A stretch of DNA of 64,000 bases from Giesbergeria sp. (lineage in GTDB: Bacteria > Pseudomonadota > Gammaproteobacteria > Burkholderiales > Burkholderiaceae_C): positions 162,442-226,441 of the forward strand of contig NZ_JAQUCA010000004.1 of assembly GCF_028686475.1 (NCBI RefSeq), given 5' to 3'. Positions 26,257-35,322 of the stretch are shown in pieces. The position numbers and the translations under genes are program-made. The notes beneath the pieces were generated by a model. The model was not told the DNA's origin and did not search any database. It was given only the letters and a program-made list of their open reading frames with translations. Position 1 is the first letter of the stretch; each line of letters opens with the position of its first letter.

Positions 26257-28983
26257 TCAGTGGCACAGTGCCGTGTTGAGTTGTTGCGCCACGTTTTGAC
26301 CGTTTTTATCCTGTGTGAGCCAAGCAAACACCGCCTGCCCTGCACTGCGTTGCGCCCACAAAGCACCTACTTGGCTTTTTTCGATTTCGTAGGGGTCGTT
26401 TTGCAAATGTGCGCCCTTAAACTCTAGCAAGGCAATGCGGCCATCAGCAAGCTCGGCGACAAAATCGGCAAAAAAGCGCCCGCGTGAGGTAGGCAAGCCA
26501 AAACCGTAAGGTGCCCGGTCTAAATTACGCACCCACTGCTTCACCTTGGGGTGGGCATCAATCAGTTGGGCGCACTGAAACTCTTGCCCTTCGTCTTTCA
26601 AATCGGCCAGCACCGGAAAATAATGCTTGTTAAAGCAATAGCGCCCACGGTAACGCGAAGCCGCTGGCGCAGGGTAGCGCCCCGGCGCAAAAACATGGGG
26701 ATGTGCCCAGTCTGGTTCTACCTGCCAAGCGCCGGGGCTGTCTTGTGCCAGCACCAACTGCTGAAAGCCTCTGCGCGTGGCGGCGTTACGCAATTGGGCC
26801 ACATGGGCGGCAATCTCACGCGCCAACTGGAACCGCGCTTGTGCCAACATCACCAAGGGCACGCCCACGCTGTGCAATTGGTGGTTCACCAAGGCACTCA
26901 GGTAAGTGCGCCGTTGACTTTGGGTAAAGCCACCCAAGGGCTGTGCTGGAATTTGGTGCAGCGATTGGTCCAGCCAGCGCACCAAATCTTCTGCGCTGAT
27001 GCTGCTGGCGCTGTAATCCATCGCCATTTGTTCAGCGCCTGCACTACGCAGGGTCAGGCGGGCCTCTTGCACACCAATCTCAAACACATTGGCTTCTGCG
27101 GCTGGCTGAAAACGGGGCAGTTGTATCCCTTCGGGGGTTAGTAAATCCCACTCGGTGGCCTCTAACACCGCCTCGGGTTCTAGTGGCCACAAAGGAGCTT
27201 GGGCATGGCTACGGTAACCCAGTGTGGGAATGGGCGCAAACACCGCGCCCCATGTGGCGGGTGCTTGTTGTGCCGCCACCAGCGCATTGTGTTGCGCCAC
27301 TTGCTCACGCACCTGTTGCTGTTTTTTGGGGCCGCGCACTTGGGCCAGCATCAGCGTTTCGGTATCTTGGCTGATATGCCCAGCCACCACCAACTGTGGC
27401 GCACTATCGGCCACCGTATGTGCTTGCACACCGGGCAGCGCCAGCAATGCGGGCGTTGGGGTTAAGTGGCTAAAGCAAGTGCTGATGGGTGCTGGTTCAT
27501 GCCGTGTTGCAGCGCTATCAGACTCCGAAGTTTGGTCAAACAGGGCTAAGCAATTTTGGGCTGGAGCCAACATCGAGGCCACATCCAGCGCTTCAAAGCC
27601 CATGTGTTCAATCAGCCGGTCGGTCAGTGCATGGGCCGCGCTAGAGAACTCTGCCGCGCAAACGTGGGCATAGGCCCGGTTGAGCGCCTCGCGTCCGCGT
27701 GGGCTGGCGTAAGGCATACGCAACACCCGTCCGAGCAATTGCTCCACCGCTGTGGCACTGCTGAGTTTTTGCAGCGAACACAACACATAGGCGAACGGGC
27801 AATCCCAGCCTTCGCGCAGCGCTTGCACCGTAATCACATAGCGCACCGGGCAAGTGCGCGCGGCCAAATCAATGCCATCCAAGCCACGCGCCGTACCTGT
27901 GGCCAGCACTATGTGGTTTTCAGGCAGCTTCAACTCTTCAATCAGGTAGCGCTGCAAGGCTTCTGGCGGCATCTCATCGCCGATATTCTGTGCCTGAAAC
28001 AACACCATAGGCCGCACATACCCGTACCCATTGGCCTCGTCTTGCAAGGCTTGGGCCTCTAACTTGCGTTGCGTTTGCACGGCCCCAAACACGGCCTGCG
28101 GCCAGCCTTCGGGGTGTTCGGCCAGCACGATGGGCAACTTAATCATGTTGGTGGCAGCCAATTCTTGGGCGCTAACGTGGTACAGCACGTTGGTTTTGTG
28201 TGCCAACGGGGTAGCGGTCAGTTCCAGAATAAAAGCTGGGTTGAGCCGTTGCAGCGCGGTAAAGCTTTTGTCGGTTTTGCTGTTGTGTGCCTCGTCCACC
28301 AAAATGAGGGGCCGCTGCAAGGCCAGCCAATTGGCCAAGCTCCAACGGGGTTGCCCCACAAAACCGCGCAGCACGCCCGTTCGGTCTTGGGCGGCATCTT
28401 CGGCAGTGACTAGCGCATCCGGCAAAGAATGCAGGCTGCTCAGTGCTTGCGCGGCTAGGCTTTTGAAATGCGGCTCGAAACTCTCGGAAAAACTATAGAC
28501 ATTGCGCTGGCTGGCATCTTCAATCCGAAAACTCTGCATGGTGGCCACCACCACCACGGCACAACGTCCCCAATCGGGCGCGGCTATTTGGGCTACCTCT
28601 TCTAGTGTGCATATCCGCAGCTTATCGCCGTAAACATCGCTCAATGCTGCACGGTAAGGGTGGCCGGGTGTTTGCAGCGCTTTGAGGGTTTGCGCCCGAA
28701 TGGCATCACTGGGCACCAGCCACACCGCCACCGGCGCATCGCTGTGGCACCACTCCCGCGCCAACAAGGGCACCGCATGGGCCGCCAGGATGGTTTTACC
28801 GCCGCCCGTAGGGATACGCAAACACACACAGGGCAGCTGTGTCCCAAAGGCATCGGCGTTGTAAGGCTGCCCGGCCAGCGCAGCAAACGCCGGAGCGCAG
28901 CTTTGGGTTTGGGCTGTCTGGGCAAAGACGGCCAAGGTGTCGAGGGCCGTTTGTTGGTAAGACTTGAGGGTGAGGGAGGTCAT
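26257..28983 (-). CDS. res: Type III restriction enzyme Res-like helicase-nuclease
   Basis: 908 residues, typical of Res subunits. Helicase motifs: Walker A IPTGGGKT (57-64), DEAH at 230-233 in LILVDEAHNSKT, motif III TAT (256-258), and motif VI region EQLLGRVLRMPY. A PD-(D/E)xK nuclease follows at the C-terminus: D840, E854 and K856 in FFADFVAEL and LLEFKG. In type III systems Res with Mod cuts DNA 25-27 bp from two head-to-head unmethylated sites after ATP-driven sliding. It is the third gene of the cluster after mod and the AlbA_2 gene, but separated from the latter by 148 bp carrying four AACCGAA copies. Confidence 0.87.
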   Translation of the reverse strand: MTSLTLKSYQQTALDTLAVFAQTAQTQSCAPAFAALAGQPYNADAFGTQLPCVCLRIPTGGGKTILAAHAVPLLAREWCHSDAPVAVWLVPSDAIRAQTLKALQTPGHPYRAALSDVYGDKLRICTLEEVAQIAAPDWGRCAVVVVATMQSFRIEDASQRNVYSFSESFEPHFKSLAAQALSSLHSLPDALVTAEDAAQDRTGVLRGFVGQPRWSLANWLALQRPLILVDEAHNSKTDKSFTALQRLNPAFILELTATPLAHKTNVLYHVSAQELAATNMIKLPIVLAEHPEGWPQAVFGAVQTQRKLEAQALQDEANGYGYVRPMVLFQAQNIGDEMPPEALQRYLIEELKLPENHIVLATGTARGLDGIDLAARTCPVRYVITVQALREGWDCPFAYVLCSLQKLSSATAVEQLLGRVLRMPYASPRGREALNRAYAHVCAAEFSSAAHALTDRLIEHMGFEALDVASMLAPAQNCLALFDQTSESDSAATRHEPAPISTCFSHLTPTPALLALPGVQAHTVADSAPQLVVAGHISQDTETLMLAQVRGPKKQQQVREQVAQHNALVAAQQAPATWGAVFAPIPTLGYRSHAQAPLWPLEPEAVLEATEWDLLTPEGIQLPRFQPAAEANVFEIGVQEARLTLRSAGAEQMAMDYSASSISAEDLVRWLDQSLHQIPAQPLGGFTQSQRRTYLSALVNHQLHSVGVPLVMLAQARFQLAREIAAHVAQLRNAATRRGFQQLVLAQDSPGAWQVEPDWAHPHVFAPGRYPAPAASRYRGRYCFNKHYFPVLADLKDEGQEFQCAQLIDAHPKVKQWVRNLDRAPYGFGLPTSRGRFFADFVAELADGRIALLEFKGAHLQNDPYEIEKSQVGALWAQRSAGQAVFAWLTQDKNGQNVAQQLNTALCH

Positions 28984-29002
28984 AGAGGCAGCGGTTTTTG
29001 GG

Positions 29003-29128
29003 TTCGGTTTGTTTTGGGTTGCATCTACGTTGCACTAACCGAAGCAAGTCATTGATTTGTAATGATTTTTTCTTTTCAATTAATGGATGCTTCGGTTAAT
29101 TTTGGGAATTTTTTATCATTCAACCGAA
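29003..29128. repeat. Four AACCGAA heptamers in alternating orientation upstream of res
   Basis: In the 148-bp gap before res the heptamer occurs as TTCGGTT at 29003-29009, AACCGAA at 29037-29043, TTCGGTT at 29091-29097 and AACCGAA at 29122-29128. The middle pair extends to an 11-bp inverted repeat, TAACCGAAGCA and TGCTTCGGTTA. The gap is AT-rich. Such an array suggests an operator for a DNA-binding protein controlling res, or structured RNA; the binding protein is unknown. Confidence 0.55.
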
Positions 29129-29131
29129 AAA

Positions 29132-30835
29132 TTAGGATTGCTCTAATCCCCAGAACGCTTGCTGGCCTTGCCGCTTGGCAACAATTTTTTGTCCGTTTAA
29201 TCCGCTGGTGCGTAGCGCCGTCAACAGGTTCTTGACCTTTGATTCCTTCTGTGCCAGCGTGAGCGAGTCGGGCAGCTTAGTCAACAGCAAATCGCGCAAC
29301 TCGGATGCAGAAGCTGTTTTGAATTCACGCAAATGTTGCAACACCAGCGTTTTGTAATAGTGATTGTCCAGTCCTTTGTTGCGCGTGTATTCGGTGCGGG
29401 TTTCTGTGGCGTTAGCGACATAGGCGGACACAAACAAATTGGGTTTGCGCCCCTCGACCAATCCGGCCTTGCGTAACTCGGCTACCTGTGTAGCATCGAG
29501 CTTGCGCTGCTTTTGCAGCCGGTCTAGCCACAGCACATGCTCTATCGGTAAATCGGTGCGCTGCATCAGCCAGTGGGTGTAGTTTTCATCAATTTCTTGG
29601 CCATAGACATTGAAGACGGTACGCAAGGCCGAAGAACCTTCGTAATCGGGCAAAGGCAAAAAGCGCTGGCGCTGTGCCTTCACCATCTCGTGAATACCAA
29701 AGCCTGCTTTGTCAATCATGCCCAGCTCGGCCATTGCCTTGGCCAAGCGCTCATTGCGGTAGCGTTCTGGTGTGCGCGTGCCGCTGGCGTAATCTTCGGG
29801 CTGACCATCAAAAAAGCCACCCAAGTTGATCATGCGTACCAGCCCGGCAGACTCCTCCACCACAATACGCCCACACTGGGCATAGTCTTGGTGCGCTACG
29901 CAGTTATGCAAACCTTCTAGCAAGACCTTATTGGTTTCGTAGCGTGGCAAAGTCACGGCCAGCAGTTCATGGGCAGGAAACAGCTTGATGTTGGGGTTGC
30001 GAATGCGTTGTGCCACCTCGGTGGTGGTCCGTAAAAATGGGGGATGGAAATGCTCCGCCACCCGCTCAGTGGCTACTTTCCACGTCATTTCTACCGGGTT
30101 GGGCGACAGCAAAGCAGTGGCACGTTCAGGTCGCCCCAAGAGCAGCAAAGCAGCGCGGGTCAGGTGGCCATTCAGTGCCAATCCGAGCTTGTCTAGGAAT
30201 TTGGCATCGCTCCAGTTGGCTATCTCAGCGGCCCAACGCTGGCGCTGGTGCTTCTCAAAGTATTTAGCACGCGCTTTAGCGATGGCTGCATCATCCAAAT
30301 CGTTGAGCGTAGCTTGTGGGACGATGCTTGCGCTCCAATCTTCGCCCGCCAAAGGCTCGGCCAAGATGGCGCGGCGACGGTCTTCACGCAGAGGGGTCAG
30401 GCTATCGCCATCGCGCTGCCATGCTTGGTCGTGGGCCAGCACCAACTCGCGTGGTGCATGGTGTGGCACATGCACCAACCAAACTATGGCCCCGGTATCG
30501 CTGGCAGACAGCTCCTCCATCTGCAAGCCCATCGAGGGTAAGCCGGGCGTTCTTCCAAGCACCCGATGAAGGATGTTCTCTGCGGTGTAACCGGCAAAAT
30601 CTTGAATCCCCAGCACTGCCAGTGTCTGGTCTTGTACGCCAATGACGATGCAACCGCCTTCCATATTGGCCAAGGCTGAAATGTAAGAGACGAGGTCTTC
30701 GCCCTTGCGGCCTGAAATTTGCTGCTTCAAAGAGCGCCACTCTTTCCACTCGTAACGCTCGTTTTCTTTTGGAAATTGCGCTTGTAGCCAGCGCTGTAAT
30801 TCTGCCGCTGTTTGGAACGCTCTCATGCTGCTCAC
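29132..30835 (-). CDS. AlbA_2 domain protein with HATPase-like module (COG2865-type), in type III R-M cluster
   Basis: 567 residues. The N-terminus (~25-150) is an AlbA_2/Schlafen-like domain: RYEWKEWRSL, the block GRKGEDLVSYISALANMEGG and IVIGVQD. Residues ~290-420 resemble the ATP-binding module found in these RecG-like proteins (LLEGLHNCVAHQDYAQ, INLGGFFDG, NERLAKAMAELGMIDKAGFG). The C-terminal ~130 residues look like a winged helix. The first codon is GTG at 30835, overlapping the mod stop by 4 bp; ATG at 30826 is an alternative. Such proteins are annotated as transcriptional regulators or nucleic-acid-binding ATPases, often near restriction genes, with no settled role. Its place between mod and res suggests control of, or participation in, the restriction system. 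Confidence 0.78.
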   Translation of the reverse strand: MSSMRAFQTAAELQRWLQAQFPKENERYEWKEWRSLKQQISGRKGEDLVSYISALANMEGGCIVIGVQDQTLAVLGIQDFAGYTAENILHRVLGRTPGLPSMGLQMEELSASDTGAIVWLVHVPHHAPRELVLAHDQAWQRDGDSLTPLREDRRRAILAEPLAGEDWSASIVPQATLNDLDDAAIAKARAKYFEKHQRQRWAAEIANWSDAKFLDKLGLALNGHLTRAALLLLGRPERATALLSPNPVEMTWKVATERVAEHFHPPFLRTTTEVAQRIRNPNIKLFPAHELLAVTLPRYETNKVLLEGLHNCVAHQDYAQCGRIVVEESAGLVRMINLGGFFDGQPEDYASGTRTPERYRNERLAKAMAELGMIDKAGFGIHEMVKAQRQRFLPLPDYEGSSALRTVFNVYGQEIDENYTHWLMQRTDLPIEHVLWLDRLQKQRKLDATQVAELRKAGLVEGRKPNLFVSAYVANATETRTEYTRNKGLDNHYYKTLVLQHLREFKTASASELRDLLLTKLPDSLTLAQKESKVKNLLTALRTSGLNGQKIVAKRQGQQAFWGLEQS

Positions 30836-32454
30836 TTGGCCTTCACATCGTAGGGGATGTGCTTGAACGTGATGCGCGCCTGCGCCAACCGGGCATCGCC
30901 CAAGCGGCAGGCTTCGCCATAGACCACCAACGGCGCTTGCGGGTAGGCGGTGCGGGCGTGCAGGGCCAGCAATTCATCCAAGACGGCCAAGGTCAGCACA
31001 TTGCCGCTGGCCGGGCGTTTGTCGCCCAAAATGCCATTGAACAACAAATAATAGGCAGTGCGGCTACGCAACACCGGCGCGGCTGGGGGTGCGGCGGGGT
31101 CCGTTGGGGGCGGTGGATTGTCAAACACCGCATAAGTGCCCAAATAGGGTGTGCTGGGCTGGCCGTGCTGTGGGCTAAAAGCGGTGCCGGTTTCTTGTTG
31201 CCAGACAAAAGCGGCCAAGGTGGCAAAGCGTACTTCGGGATGGATGCTGCCATCGGCACCAAAAATGGGCGCGCCCAAGCGGAAAAAGCCAAAGCCGCCG
31301 CCACCTTGCCAGCCCACTGCCGTGCTGATGCCGCCTTGTTCACCCGCAATGACTTTTTGCAAACGTGGTAGGCAATGGGTGGCGGCATGTTCGCCCATTT
31401 CGATGCCAATCCAGCGGCGGCCCATTTTGTGCGCTACGGCAGCGGTGGTGCCGGAGCCGAGGAAGCTATCTAAGACCAAATCGCCGGGATTGGATGCCAA
31501 TGTCAAAACCCGTTCAATCAAGCGTTCTGGTTTTGGCGTAGCGAATGGCACGACTGCATTAAAAGTGAGCGTTTCTTTTTTTGCGTCTTGGTTGTTGCCC
31601 ACTTCGTCATTTCGCCAAAATGTGGTGGGTACCATTCCCTGTTGAACCGTATCAGGAAATTTTTTCAGTCGAGGGCGCTCGTTATTGCCATTAGCACCCC
31701 AATAAAGCAATCCCTGCTCTAGGTTAAGTTGTGTTGATGTACGTTCAAACGCCCACACCCTAGTGGTGGATGGCCAAACATCTTGCCCAGTGAAGGGATT
31801 TTGGATCGCGTAATAAAGGTTTGGCCGCTCGTCTTTAGTTTTGGCGCATGTGTAGTCTGCTGAGAGCCACGGGCCGCGTGGATCGTTATCGGGATTTTTG
31901 AAGTTTTTTGTTTGCTTCTCGCTTCGAGGTAGTAAGTTGGGTCGCCAATTTTCAGACCGCTTGGCGTACACCAAGACGTGGTCATGGTTAATGCTGATTT
32001 GGTAAGCGTCGTTTTGTGGGGAAAATTTTTTTTCCCAAAACACATTCGCCACAAAATTTCGCCGCCCAAACACCTCATCCATTAGCACCTTGAGGTAGTG
32101 CCCCTCGTTGTCATCAATCGTGACCCAAATCGAGCCATCCTCGCGCAGCAAATCGCGCAACAGTTGCAAGCGCGGCAGCATCATGCTCAACCATTGGCTA
32201 TGCTCTAGGTTGTCGTCGTAATGCTCAAACGCACTTTTGGTGTTGTACGGTGGGTCGATAAAAATGCACTTCACCTGCCCCCGGTAAAACGGCAGCAAGG
32301 CTTTCAAGGCTTCTAGGTTGTCACCTTGAATCAGCACATTGTCGTGCAGGCCCGGCCCCTCACCGTGGCGGGATACAGGCTCCAATAAGCGGTAAGGCAC
32401 TTGCGGTGCCGTGGTAAAGGCTTGCTCACGGTTGAGCCAGTTCAGGGTAGGCAT
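30832..32454 (-). CDS. mod: Type III DNA methyltransferase Mod (N6-adenine or N4-cytosine, beta class)
   Basis: 540 residues from the ATG at 32454 (MPTLNWLNRE). Catalytic motif DPPY at 67-70 precedes the AdoMet motif FLGSGTT at 331-337, the order of beta-class amino methyltransferases and of type III Mod. The target-recognition region lies between them (~140-300). No ribosome site is visible; instead eight T residues (complement of 32455-32462) directly precede the ATG. A TTG at 32502 would extend the protein through this tract. The stop overlaps the AlbA_2 gene start, so the two are translationally coupled. The recognition sequence cannot be predicted. Confidence 0.88.
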   Translation of the reverse strand: MPTLNWLNREQAFTTAPQVPYRLLEPVSRHGEGPGLHDNVLIQGDNLEALKALLPFYRGQVKCIFIDPPYNTKSAFEHYDDNLEHSQWLSMMLPRLQLLRDLLREDGSIWVTIDDNEGHYLKVLMDEVFGRRNFVANVFWEKKFSPQNDAYQISINHDHVLVYAKRSENWRPNLLPRSEKQTKNFKNPDNDPRGPWLSADYTCAKTKDERPNLYYAIQNPFTGQDVWPSTTRVWAFERTSTQLNLEQGLLYWGANGNNERPRLKKFPDTVQQGMVPTTFWRNDEVGNNQDAKKETLTFNAVVPFATPKPERLIERVLTLASNPGDLVLDSFLGSGTTAAVAHKMGRRWIGIEMGEHAATHCLPRLQKVIAGEQGGISTAVGWQGGGGFGFFRLGAPIFGADGSIHPEVRFATLAAFVWQQETGTAFSPQHGQPSTPYLGTYAVFDNPPPPTDPAAPPAAPVLRSRTAYYLLFNGILGDKRPASGNVLTLAVLDELLALHARTAYPQAPLVVYGEACRLGDARLAQARITFKHIPYDVKAK

Positions 32455-32528
32455 AAAAAAAACAGAGTCAAGGCGGTGGGCTGTGCTGGGCAGCAGCCCC
32501 AAAATAAATCCAGCATCTCAAACGGCCC

Positions 32529-34064
32529 TCAGTGCCCCACTTGGCCCCATTCCTGCTCATAGGTGTGTACCAGCACTTGGTTCGATAGCCGGTTCACCTC
32601 GCTGGGCGCGCGCGCCATATCTTGCGGAAAATCGCGCAGCAGCGCCAGTGTGGGCAGGTTCAAAAATTGCAAACCAGCGGGCAAACGCTCAGGCATTGTC
32701 CAAGGCCGACGGCTGGCAATCACAAACCCCCATTCACCAAAACTGGGTACATGGGCATGGTAGGGCATGGTTTGCAACCCTACCGATTCGATGGTTTGCA
32801 CCACCGTCCAAAAACTGCGCCGCGCTACCAAGGGCGAAGTGGTTTGCACCACGGCATAACCGCTGGCGGCTAAGCGCTGCTCTAGCAGGGCATAAAAGCT
32901 GTTGGTGTAGAGCTTACCGATGGCAAAGTTGGTCGGGTCTGGAAAGTCCACCACGATCACATCAAACATCTCTGGCGTGTCTTGCAACCACTGAAAGGCA
33001 TCGGTATTCACTACCGTCACTTTGGGGTTGCTCAGGGCATGGCTATTGAGCTGGGCCAGCGTCTCGTGCTGGCTAAACAACTGCGTCATGGCCGGGTCTA
33101 GCTCTACCAAAGTAATCGACTCTACCGATGGGTATTTCAGGATTTCGCGCACCGCCATGCCATCGCCGCCACCCAGCACCGCCACCTTGCGCGGGCCACC
33201 GTGGGCCGCCATTGCGGGGTGGACTAGCGCCTCGTGGTAGCGGTACTCATCGCGCTGGGCAAACTGCAAATTGCCGTTCAGATAAAGCCGGTGGCCAGCT
33301 TTACCATGCGTCACCACAATGCGCTGGTAAGGCGAAGCGGCAGTAAACACAATGCGGTCTTGGTAAAACTTGTCTTCGGCAAAGGTGGTGATACGGTCCG
33401 CGCCCAAAAATCCCAGCAACAACACAGCCAAGACGGCCACACAGGCCACGGCATGGGCCGCCAAATGGCGCAATTCATACCGAAACAACCACAGCGCCCA
33501 CAACCCGACGGCGGCATTGAGCAGACCAAACAGCAAGCCGGTGCGAATCAGCCCCAAGTGCGGCACCAGCAACAACGGAAAAGCCACCGACACCGCCAGT
33601 GCGCCCAAATAATCAAACGTCAGTACCTGCGAGACCACATCTTTCAGCGCCACATTGCGCTTGAGTATCCGCATCACCAGCGGAATCTCCAGCCCCACCA
33701 AAGTCCCTACCAGCAGCACCATGCTGTAAAGTAAAAACCGAAATGCTCCCGGCACATAGGCATTGGCGACAAACAACACCGCAGGCAAAGTGCCACCCAC
33801 CAAGGCCACCAGCAGTTCAATGCGTAAAAAATGGGCAGGTAATTGGCGCTCTAAATAGCGCGACAACCACGAGCCGATGCCCATCGCAAACAGGTAGGTG
33901 CCAATGATGGTAGAAAATTGCAGTACCGAATCGCCCAACAGGTACGAGGCCAGCGCTCCGGCGGCCAACTCGTACAGCAAGCCGCAAGCGGCCACGACGA
34001 ACACACTGGCCAGCAAAGCGATGTCGATAGGGCGGGGGGCAAGCGAGCGGGTGGTTACATTCAT
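32529..34064 (-). CDS. Membrane-anchored spermidine-synthase-like protein
   Basis: About 511 residues from the ATG at 34064; a start five codons upstream is possible. The first ~220 residues form seven membrane helices (for example IALLASVFVVAACGLLYELAAG). The C-terminal half is a polyamine aminopropyltransferase fold: RIVVTHGKAGHRLYLNG, the AdoMet-site motif LGGGDGMAVREIL, VELDPAMTQLF and VVDFPDPTNFAIGKLY. Soluble SpeE makes spermidine from putrescine and decarboxylated AdoMet; membrane-fused homologues are common in proteobacteria and their substrate is not established. It stands alone, 74 bp from mod and divergent from the HlyD gene. Confidence 0.83.
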   Translation of the reverse strand: MNVTTRSLAPRPIDIALLASVFVVAACGLLYELAAGALASYLLGDSVLQFSTIIGTYLFAMGIGSWLSRYLERQLPAHFLRIELLVALVGGTLPAVLFVANAYVPGAFRFLLYSMVLLVGTLVGLEIPLVMRILKRNVALKDVVSQVLTFDYLGALAVSVAFPLLLVPHLGLIRTGLLFGLLNAAVGLWALWLFRYELRHLAAHAVACVAVLAVLLLGFLGADRITTFAEDKFYQDRIVFTAASPYQRIVVTHGKAGHRLYLNGNLQFAQRDEYRYHEALVHPAMAAHGGPRKVAVLGGGDGMAVREILKYPSVESITLVELDPAMTQLFSQHETLAQLNSHALSNPKVTVVNTDAFQWLQDTPEMFDVIVVDFPDPTNFAIGKLYTNSFYALLEQRLAASGYAVVQTTSPLVARRSFWTVVQTIESVGLQTMPYHAHVPSFGEWGFVIASRRPWTMPERLPAGLQFLNLPTLALLRDFPQDMARAPSEVNRLSNQVLVHTYEQEWGQVGH

Positions 34065-34082
34065 CCGATTTTTTAACAATCT

Positions 34083-34106
34083 AGCCTCGCTGTGGGCGAG
34101 GCTTTT
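34083..34106 (+). terminator. Inverted repeat with short T run
   Basis: AGCCTCGC (34083-34090) and GCGAGGCT (34096-34103) form an 8-bp stem with a 5-nt loop, followed by TTTT on the plus strand. No plus-strand gene ends here, so it may be a leader structure for the genes on either side instead of a terminator. Confidence 0.3.
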
Positions 34107-34143
34107 GGGGCGGGCAGCCAGCTACTCCAGACAAGGAACCACC

Positions 34144-34227
34144 ATGCACGCAGCCAATGCACGGGTATTGTTTTCGGGGCAAGTCAAAGCCTGCCACCGG
34201 CCTAGCGTGGGCGTAAGAACAGTTTAA
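34144..34227 (+). CDS. Possible 27-codon leader ORF before the HlyD gene
   Basis: An ATG with the ribosome site AAGGA 5 nt upstream opens a 27-codon frame (MHAANARVLF to RTV) that ends 12 bp before the HlyD gene start. It fits a short translated leader that could couple to the exporter genes. There is no homology to judge by and the frame could be chance. Confidence 0.25.
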   Translation: MHAANARVLFSGQVKACHRPSVGVRTV

Positions 34228-34239
34228 CGCTTACCCACC

Positions 34240-35319
34240 ATGAATACCCCCTCTAAAAAACGCTGGTGGGTCTGGACACTGGCCGCCGTGGCACTGGCTG
34301 GCGCAGGCCAATACGCTTGGCAAGATTGGCAGCAGCGCCAGCAGCATACGGCTGGGCTGGTCAGTGGCAATGGCCGCACCGAGGCCACCGAAATCGACAT
34401 TGCCACCAAACTGGGCGGCCGCGTGCAACAGATTGCCGTACAAGAGGGCGAACTGGTGCAGGCCGGACAAACTTTGGCACAGATGCAGGTCGATACCCTG
34501 CTGGCCTCGCTGGACGAAGCCCGCGCCCACCAGCAACAAGCCATCACCGGCGTGGCCAGTGCCCAAGCCCAACTGCAAATGCGCCAAAGCGAGCAGCGCG
34601 CGGCCCAAGCGCTGCTGGTGCAGCGCCAAAGCGAGTTGCAAGCAGCGCAGCAGCGCCTAGCGCGCTCCAGTGCCTTGGTGCAAGCCGGGGCCACCTCGGC
34701 CCAAGAGGCCGACGACGACCAAGCCAGGGTACGCAACCTGCAAGCCGCCCTGAGCGCCGCCCAAGCACAGGTCGATACCAGCAGTGCCGCCATCCATGCG
34801 GCCCGCAGCCAAATTGCTTCGGCCCAAGCCAGCGTCAGTGCCGCCCAAGCCACCGTTGCGCGCTTGCAAGCCGAAATAGCCGACCACACCCTGACGGCAC
34901 CCCGCAATGGCCGGGTGCAATACCGCATTGCCCAAGCAGGCGAAGTATTGGGTGCGGGTGGCAAGCTGCTCAATTTGCTGGATGTGTCCGATGTCTATAT
35001 GGGCTTTTTTGTGCCCGAAACCGTTGCTGGTCAGTTGGTGGTGGGCAGTGAAGTACGCTTGGTGCTGGATGCACTGCCACAGTATGTGATTCCGGCGCGG
35101 CTGTCGTTTGTCGCCAGCACGGCCCAGTTCACGCCCAAAACGGTAGAAACCAGCAACGAGCGGCAAAAGCTGATGTTCCGTGTCAAAGCACAATTGGCCC
35201 CCGAGCTGCTGCAACAGCACCCCGCACTGGGCAAAGTTGGCCTGCCCGGCGTGGCGTGGCTCAAGCCCGACACCGCCCAGCCGTGGCCCGCGCACTTGGC
35301 CATCCGTCTGCCGGAGTAA
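34240..35319 (+). CDS. HlyD-family membrane fusion protein (YbhG/YhiI-like)
   Basis: 359 residues. One N-terminal membrane helix (~10-24), a biotinyl-lipoyl half (TEIDIATKLGGRVQQIAV, EGELVQAGQTLAQM), a long alpha-hairpin coiled coil rich in Ala and Gln (~80-200), the second lipoyl half (LTAPRNGRVQYRIAQAGEVL) and a C-terminal beta-barrel. It links an inner-membrane ABC exporter to an outer-membrane channel. The gene ends 3 bp before the ABC ATPase/permease gene. E. coli YhiI-RbbA-YhhJ has the same composition. Confidence 0.9.
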   Translation: MNTPSKKRWWVWTLAAVALAGAGQYAWQDWQQRQQHTAGLVSGNGRTEATEIDIATKLGGRVQQIAVQEGELVQAGQTLAQMQVDTLLASLDEARAHQQQAITGVASAQAQLQMRQSEQRAAQALLVQRQSELQAAQQRLARSSALVQAGATSAQEADDDQARVRNLQAALSAAQAQVDTSSAAIHAARSQIASAQASVSAAQATVARLQAEIADHTLTAPRNGRVQYRIAQAGEVLGAGGKLLNLLDVSDVYMGFFVPETVAGQLVVGSEVRLVLDALPQYVIPARLSFVASTAQFTPKTVETSNERQKLMFRVKAQLAPELLQQHPALGKVGLPGVAWLKPDTAQPWPAHLAIRLPE

Positions 35320-35322
35320 AGC

